From the IMG/VR virus record IMGVR_UViG_3300050120_000212, positions 1 through 22,271 of that record: DNA of 22,271 nt, one strand, 5' to 3'. The notes beneath the pieces are model-generated. The model had not been told where the DNA came from and searched no databases. It saw only the letters and a program-made list of their open reading frames with translations. This document shows positions 18,618-22,271 of the stretch, piece by piece (position 1 is the first letter of the stretch; each line of letters starts with the position of its first letter). The stretch is from a virus. The translations under genes were made by a program, and so were the position numbers.

Positions 18618-18986
18618 ATGAGCGACGAACTAAAAGCATTGCAGGAAACTGCATTGCAGGCTCGGGCGAAAGCCGACGAGCTGAAAGCAGCACTCAACGA
18701 CCAGTCTTCAGACGAGGATTGGAAGGCAGCGGAACAAGCGGAAACTGACGCTACAACCGCTGAGAGCGCGTTTGCTGACGCCCAGGCGAAAGCCGACGCT
18801 GATGCAGCCGGCGCTCAACCTGATGATGCTGCGAAGGTAGACGAAGTCTCGGACGCAAGCCGCACTGGCTACGCTGAAAAGGGACTTCGTGCAGGCGACA
18901 AGTGCATTTGCCCTGATGGGCGAACGGGCACCGTCCACTCCTTCGATGCAGGCATGATCTGCATACCCAATCAGGACCAGGGCTAA
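18618..18986 (+). CDS. Putative capsid accessory protein with shared Cys module
   Basis: A protein of 122 residues. The N-terminal 80 residues are an Ala-, Glu- and Asp-rich coiled coil (ALQETALQARAKADELKAAL, ADAQAKADADAAGAQPDDA). The C-terminal 30 residues (GLRAGDKCICPDGRTGTVHS then FDAGMICIPNQDQG, residues 90-122) form a small module with C96, C98 and C115. The same pattern, AGDxCxxxDGxxGT ... GxxxC(V/I)P, is at residues 330-360 of the protease fusion. The gene follows the capsid gene directly, where decoration or head-stabilising proteins are usual. The ATG lies in ACATGTTATG without SD, near an AACAT/ATGTT dyad. Confidence 0.7.
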   Translation: MSDELKALQETALQARAKADELKAALNDQSSDEDWKAAEQAETDATTAESAFADAQAKADADAAGAQPDDAAKVDEVSDASRTGYAEKGLRAGDKCICPDGRTGTVHSFDAGMICIPNQDQG

Positions 18987-19001
18987 TACCAGGCCACGCG
19001 G

Positions 19002-19056
19002 TTTGCCCCCGCACTCGCCGTAGTCGACGGCGGTTGGCAAAACAATCACCAATCTT
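19002..19056 (+). promoter_or_regulatory. Leader element A with GC hairpin
   Basis: TTTGCCCCCG is followed by a CGCCGT/ACGGCG hairpin (19016-19021, 19027-19032, loop AGTCG), then an A/C-rich stretch and CAATCTTATG. Element B before the next gene has the same order and ending. Confidence 0.45.
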
Positions 19057-19530
19057 ATGCGTTTTAACCCCTATGATGACGTGCTTGTCGCACCGTCAAC
19101 TGTCAGCTCAGTAGCGATTAACTCGCTCGCTGGTTCTTCAGCAGTAAACGGCGATTCCCTCGACACGGCGGTAACGTTTGATGCCGATTCGATCATGGTG
19201 CATGTCCGCACCGAGATCGCATCTGGCTCGCCTTCAGCGGCGACTGTGGCTTGGGCACTCCAGGAGTCAGCCGACGGCTCGACCAACTGGACTGCGGCCA
19301 ATGACAACACTGGCACCGCTATCGGCGCTGTCTTGACTACCAAGACGGTAGCTCAGGACAGCTACGCTCGCGTTGAAGGCATCATGGTCAACCGCAAGCG
19401 CTATCTGCGCATTGTGTTGACCCCGACCTACACCAGCGGCACCAGCCCTGCGACGTTGGCTTTCGCCGAGTACATCGGTGCTCCAGGCAACAGCCAGGTC
19501 AACCAAGGTCGCGGCACTTCAAATACCTAG
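19057..19530 (+). CDS. Putative beta-sandwich head decoration protein
   Basis: A protein of 157 residues. It has a beta-rich pattern (VAINSLAGSSAVNGDSLDTA, FDADSIMVHVRTEIASG, then ATVAWALQESADGSTNWTAA) and a second strand set (YARVEGIMVNRKRYLRIVL TPTYTSGTSPATLAFAEYIG). The WALQESADGSTNWT segment is a common motif in virion beta-sandwich proteins. No enzyme motif is visible. The location between the capsid and connector genes supports a capsid-surface or head-completion role. The ATG is in CAATCTTATG, without SD, after a 70-nt leader with a hairpin. Confidence 0.7.
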   Translation: MRFNPYDDVLVAPSTVSSVAINSLAGSSAVNGDSLDTAVTFDADSIMVHVRTEIASGSPSAATVAWALQESADGSTNWTAANDNTGTAIGAVLTTKTVAQDSYARVEGIMVNRKRYLRIVLTPTYTSGTSPATLAFAEYIGAPGNSQVNQGRGTSNT

Positions 19531-19545
19531 TATTTGAACCCTCGC

Positions 19546-19596
19546 TTTGCTCCCGACCAACGATCGGGCGCAGCGACGAGGAACAACCTCAATCTT
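19546..19596 (+). promoter_or_regulatory. Leader element B with GC hairpin
   Basis: TTTGCTCCCG is followed by a CCCGA/TCGGG hairpin (19552-19556, 19564-19568), an A/C-rich stretch and CAATCTTATG. It parallels element A in order, spacing (51 against 55 nt from TTTGC to ATG) and ending. Confidence 0.45.
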
Positions 19597-20472
19597 ATGG
19601 AGCAAATCACCCCTTACGCCCTAACAACATTGCAGCGGGTGAAAGACCTGCTTTTTGACCCGTCTCTTTTCATCAACGTCAGCGGCACCACCACGAACGG
19701 CAGCAATTCAATTACGAGCGCTGTTGTGCAGACTGGAAAGACGATCCGCGTTGGTCAAGGCATCGCTGGCGCCGGTATCCCAACTGGCGCATACGTCACC
19801 GCTGTTGTGACTGGAACTCTAACCATTTCGGCAAATGCGACCACCGGGGCATCGGGTGTAGCGCTGGTGATTACTGACCAAAGTGTTGCTTACGATGCCG
19901 TGCTGACCCGCATGATCAATTGGGCTACCAGCTTCATCAACAACGAGTGCGGGGTCACCTCTTTCGTCCAACAGACCTACGCTAACGACACCTACTCAAT
20001 CGACAGCGCTCGCCAGGACACCCTCTTGCTTCGCAACACTCCCGTCTTTTCGCTTTCAAGCTTCCAGTGGCGTGCTGGAACACCGACCAACCCGAGTTGG
20101 ACTGACTTTATCCCCGACCAGTACGAACTAATCAATCCACGCACGGACCCGATATCCGGCCTTGTTTGGTATCCAAGCGGCATGATCCGCATCTATGGCG
20201 TGCTGCCGACCATCAACAGCAACATGATCCGGGTCACCTATGTTGCCGGCTACCCCGTGGACTGGGCCAACGCCGAGGACCGCAGCACCCACCTATTGCC
20301 GGGGGATCTCACCAGCGTTTGTGAAAATCTGGTTGTCCGCCGGTTCAAGCGCCGCCAGCTCGCCGGCCAGAACAGCCAGTCTCTTGAAGGCGCATCAACC
20401 CAGGGCTGGAGGGACAAGCTCGACGCCGAGGATTTGTCGGTACTCGGCCAGTATAAGGACCTGCACTTCTAG
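19597..20472 (+). CDS. Head-tail connector, gp6-like, with inserted domain
   Basis: A 291-residue homologue of HK97 gp6-type connectors that form a ring under the portal. ATG 19597 is preferred to an in-frame TTG at 19534 because MEQITPYALTTLQRVKDLLF is the usual beginning and because leader B precedes it. Between the first helix and the second (AYDAVLTRMINWATSFINNE, from residue 98) lies an extra beta segment of about 65 residues (27-93) with VGQGIAGAGIPTGAYVTAVV, a module reported in other phage proteins as VGxxVxGxGIPxGT. The remainder (YANDTYSIDSARQDTLLLRN, then beta strands, DLTSVCENLVVRRFKRRQL) is normal. The next gene starts 2 nt after the stop. Confidence 0.85.
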   Translation: MEQITPYALTTLQRVKDLLFDPSLFINVSGTTTNGSNSITSAVVQTGKTIRVGQGIAGAGIPTGAYVTAVVTGTLTISANATTGASGVALVITDQSVAYDAVLTRMINWATSFINNECGVTSFVQQTYANDTYSIDSARQDTLLLRNTPVFSLSSFQWRAGTPTNPSWTDFIPDQYELINPRTDPISGLVWYPSGMIRIYGVLPTINSNMIRVTYVAGYPVDWANAEDRSTHLLPGDLTSVCENLVVRRFKRRQLAGQNSQSLEGASTQGWRDKLDAEDLSVLGQYKDLHF

Positions 20473-20474
20473 AT

Positions 20475-20930
20475 ATGCAATTCGAGATTAAACTAACCGG
20501 CATCACCCAGCTCTCAGCGGCCTTTCAACAGGCCCCTGCCATTTCAGCCCCCCTCTTGCAGCGTGCCCTCTCCGCTTCTTCCGCGATCCTGGCGAAATAC
20601 ACCACCAAAGCCACCGTGCCGTGGCGCACAGGCTTCCTCACGCAATCTTTCAAGGCCCAGCTTGAGGGATTGAGCCTCACCTGGTTCCCGACCGCGGACT
20701 ACGCCAAATACGTCGAATTCGGCACACGCCCGCACGCCATCACTGCCGTCAACGGCCAGGCACTCGTCTGGTATGGCATGGACCACCCTGTGCGGAATGT
20801 CTGGCACCCAGGCACCAGGCCAGATGACTTCATGGGCCGTATCATGGAGTCCGCTACGCCCGAAATCGAGGACACGTTCGGGCAGGCATTAAACGCTATC
20901 GTCGCGGCCATCGCGAAAAAGACGGTATGA
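20475..20930 (+). CDS. HK97 gp10-like head closure/tail completion protein
   Basis: A protein of 151 residues of the HK97 gp10 family, small proteins that fit at the head-tail joint. The signature is YAKYVEFGTRPHAI at about residues 76-89, and KATVPWRTGFLTQSFKAQ precedes it. The start of the protein, MQFEIKLTGITQLSAAFQQA, is a normal first strand and helix. It lies between the connector and terminator genes, as expected. The ATG comes 2 nt after the previous stop with no SD, and the stop overlaps the next start by ATGA. Confidence 0.9.
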   Translation: MQFEIKLTGITQLSAAFQQAPAISAPLLQRALSASSAILAKYTTKATVPWRTGFLTQSFKAQLEGLSLTWFPTADYAKYVEFGTRPHAITAVNGQALVWYGMDHPVRNVWHPGTRPDDFMGRIMESATPEIEDTFGQALNAIVAAIAKKTV

Positions 20931-21388
20931 ATGGCTCAATTGCTCAAAACATAAAAACCCAGATTGTCCTCAACATCAACGCGCTGAAAGAGGCTGGCAT
21001 CATCAACTCGGTTTACGAGACCGATTTGGGCAAGAACCCGATCGAGATGGAGCCGGACGCCGGCTATCCCTTCGCCATCGTCGGTATGCCAGTCATCACA
21101 TCGGATTACGAGGACCAGGCTTTCAACCGCCGCACGTACAAATTCGACGTGCTCGTTGTCGTCTCCTATCAATACCTGACCGACCAGAACCAGGGTGTCG
21201 AAGGAATTATCGACGCATTCCTCAATCAGTTCGACAACAACTTCACGCTAGCCGGCGTTGCGCAAGCGACCGTGTTGCCAATCGAGGTGACATCATCGCC
21301 GATATCCACAGCTACCAAAGAGTTGGTCTGCTTTGTTGCTAATATAAAGGCGCAAGCACTCTACGAGTGGCAAAATACCAACCCATGA
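20927..21388 (+). CDS. Putative tail terminator protein
   Basis: A protein of 153 residues in the position of the tail terminator (gpU-like), which caps the tail tube and joins it to the head. It starts with a helix (QNIKTQIVLNINALKEAG), then has YPFAIVGMPVITSDYEDQAF and a strand-rich core (RTYKFDVLVVVSYQYL), then a helix (VEGIIDAFLNQFDNNFTL) and final strands (ELVCFVANIKAQALYEW). The alpha/beta layout and length fit the family, but no diagnostic motif proves it. The ATG overlaps the previous stop as ATGA. Confidence 0.75.
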   Translation: MNGSIAQNIKTQIVLNINALKEAGIINSVYETDLGKNPIEMEPDAGYPFAIVGMPVITSDYEDQAFNRRTYKFDVLVVVSYQYLTDQNQGVEGIIDAFLNQFDNNFTLAGVAQATVLPIEVTSSPISTATKELVCFVANIKAQALYEWQNTNP

Positions 21389-21594
21389 TGAACAACGCGA
21401 AAAACACCATGATGACCTCGGCCCCAAAAGAGAAGGCCGGATTTCACTTTCCTGGTGATGGTGTCTTCCACAACGCATTCATCTGGGCAGAGAACTTGGA
21501 AGAGGCGACCAAGGAATATCTTCGCACCCGCACGCTTATCAACCCCGTCGCACCAGCAGCCAATGACGACCTGGAGGACACCACAACCCAATAA
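21385..21594 (+). CDS. Small hypothetical protein, 69 aa
   Basis: Product is not recognised. ATG 21385 overlaps the previous TGA, and a GTG at 21367 in the same frame is less likely. The protein starts MMNNAKNTMMTSAPKEKAGF, has HFPGDGVFHNAFIWAENLEE in the middle, then a charged helix (EATKEYLRTRTLINPV) and a polar tail (NDDLEDTTTQ). Small genes in this spot are often tail assembly or adapter proteins, but nothing specific is visible. It precedes the tail tube gene by 12 nt. Confidence 0.7.
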   Translation: MMNNAKNTMMTSAPKEKAGFHFPGDGVFHNAFIWAENLEEATKEYLRTRTLINPVAPAANDDLEDTTTQ

Positions 21595-21606
21595 TCAACT
21601 TTATAT

Positions 21607-22271
21607 ATGGCAAAAATAATCGGTAGGCAGTTTCAGGTAGGCATCGGCAAAGAGACCACACGCGGCGCAGTCGCATCACCCTCGTTCTGGGCGCCATTCA
21701 ATGACCTCACGCTCGACGAGAAGCAGGACAAGGTTTTTGATACCCAGGCATACGGTATCATCGAAGACAGCGTATCCTCTCTCACGACGAAGAAATACGT
21801 TGAGGGCTCGCTTGGTGCAAACCTCTACGACTCGACCTTTGGTCTAGTCCTATACGCTCTTCTCGGCACCCTCTCCTCGCACGCGGCTCACTCTGGCGAA
21901 ACCGTCGTTTACGACAACATTTTCAATGTCGCAGAGAGCACGCAACATCAGAGCTTGACGATCGCGGTACACGACATCGCGACCGGCCAGGACTACGCGC
22001 ATGCGAATGCCGTCATTTCAAAGCTGGAGATAAAATACGCGCTCAAACAGTTCGTGCAATACACCGCGACCGTGATGGGCCTCACTGGCGCTTCACAGAG
22101 CAGCTATACCCCTTCGAACACCTCTGAAAATCGCTTCGTTCCGCAATATCTCACTTTGAAGCTCGCTCCAACGGTAGCCGGCGTTGAAGGAACGCTTACC
22201 GCGACTGGTACTTGCTCCACCACGATCCACATCACTGCGCTTTCGATATCGACTGCTCTTCTTCAGGTCGG
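21607..22271 (+). CDS. Tail tube protein, partial at the right edge
   Basis: The first 221 codons of a gene that runs off the window. The translation begins MAKIIGRQFQVGIGKETTRG, followed by FWAPFNDLTLDEKQDKVFDT and a set of strands (KKYVEGSLGANLYDSTFGLV, YDNIFNVAESTQHQSLTIAV), with repeated ISKLEIKYALKQFVQYTATV. The GIGKETxRGxxASPxFW opening is common in long-tail phage tube proteins of the Phage_TTP type. Its place after the terminator gene supports this. The ATG lies in CTTTATATATG, with no SD. The C-terminus is outside the window. Confidence 0.8.
   Translation, partial: MAKIIGRQFQVGIGKETTRGAVASPSFWAPFNDLTLDEKQDKVFDTQAYGIIEDSVSSLTTKKYVEGSLGANLYDSTFGLVLYALLGTLSSHAAHSGETVVYDNIFNVAESTQHQSLTIAVHDIATGQDYAHANAVISKLEIKYALKQFVQYTATVMGLTGASQSSYTPSNTSENRFVPQYLTLKLAPTVAGVEGTLTATGTCSTTIHITALSISTALLQV

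Noticed and set aside
1-22271. tRNA genes, CRISPR arrays, insertion sequences, attachment or cos sites
   Set aside because: I looked for T-loop sequences, regularly spaced repeats, transposase frames and integrase-linked core sites and saw none that hold up.

Overview
The window is the late (structural) end of a tailed double-stranded DNA phage or prophage, HK97-type head and probably a long-tailed siphovirus, preceded by a block of small unknown genes. The evidence is the gene order: terminase large subunit, portal, prohead protease/scaffold, major capsid protein, gp6-like connector, gp10-like closure protein, tail terminator and tail tube, all on the + strand. The DNA is moderately GC-rich. 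No integrase, repressor, replication, lysis or tRNA gene is visible, so the lifestyle is open and the host cannot be named.

Layout. Bases 1-3000 hold small + strand genes, several with a Shine-Dalgarno (SD) site and strong hairpin terminators, including a DUF932-like gene. Bases 3000-7000 hold a RusA-type Holliday junction resolvase, a string of small unknown genes, and two reverse-strand genes for membrane-anchored proteins. Bases 7028-9050 hold a putative small terminase and a clear large terminase. Bases 9238-9882, on the reverse strand, encode a HEPN-motif protein placed between terminase and portal like a 'moron' cargo gene. From 9957 to the right edge all genes are + strand: two small genes, a portal fused to a MuF-like head protein, three surface or fibre-like beta proteins, a protease fused to a scaffold-like coiled coil, the capsid protein, two probable capsid accessory proteins, the head-tail connection genes and the start of the tail tube gene. 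No convincing terminator interrupts 9957-22271.

How it fits together. Terminase packages DNA through the portal. The protease/scaffold fusion shapes and matures the shell made by the capsid protein. The beta-rich proteins probably decorate the head or virion. The connector, gp10-like and terminator proteins close the head and join the tail tube. The reverse-strand genes look like separately expressed cargo.

The most unusual signal is regulatory. A motif close to TGnTAnAAT, an extended -10 promoter without a -35 box, recurs before many + strand genes. In several cases it ends 7-9 nt before the start codon, which predicts leaderless mRNAs, and often the stop codon of the preceding gene is part of the motif. 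Other signals are hairpins around the SD site of three early genes, a small cysteine-paired module shared by the protease fusion and a post-capsid protein, DEH repeats in the scaffold part, and similar leaders before two adjacent head genes.
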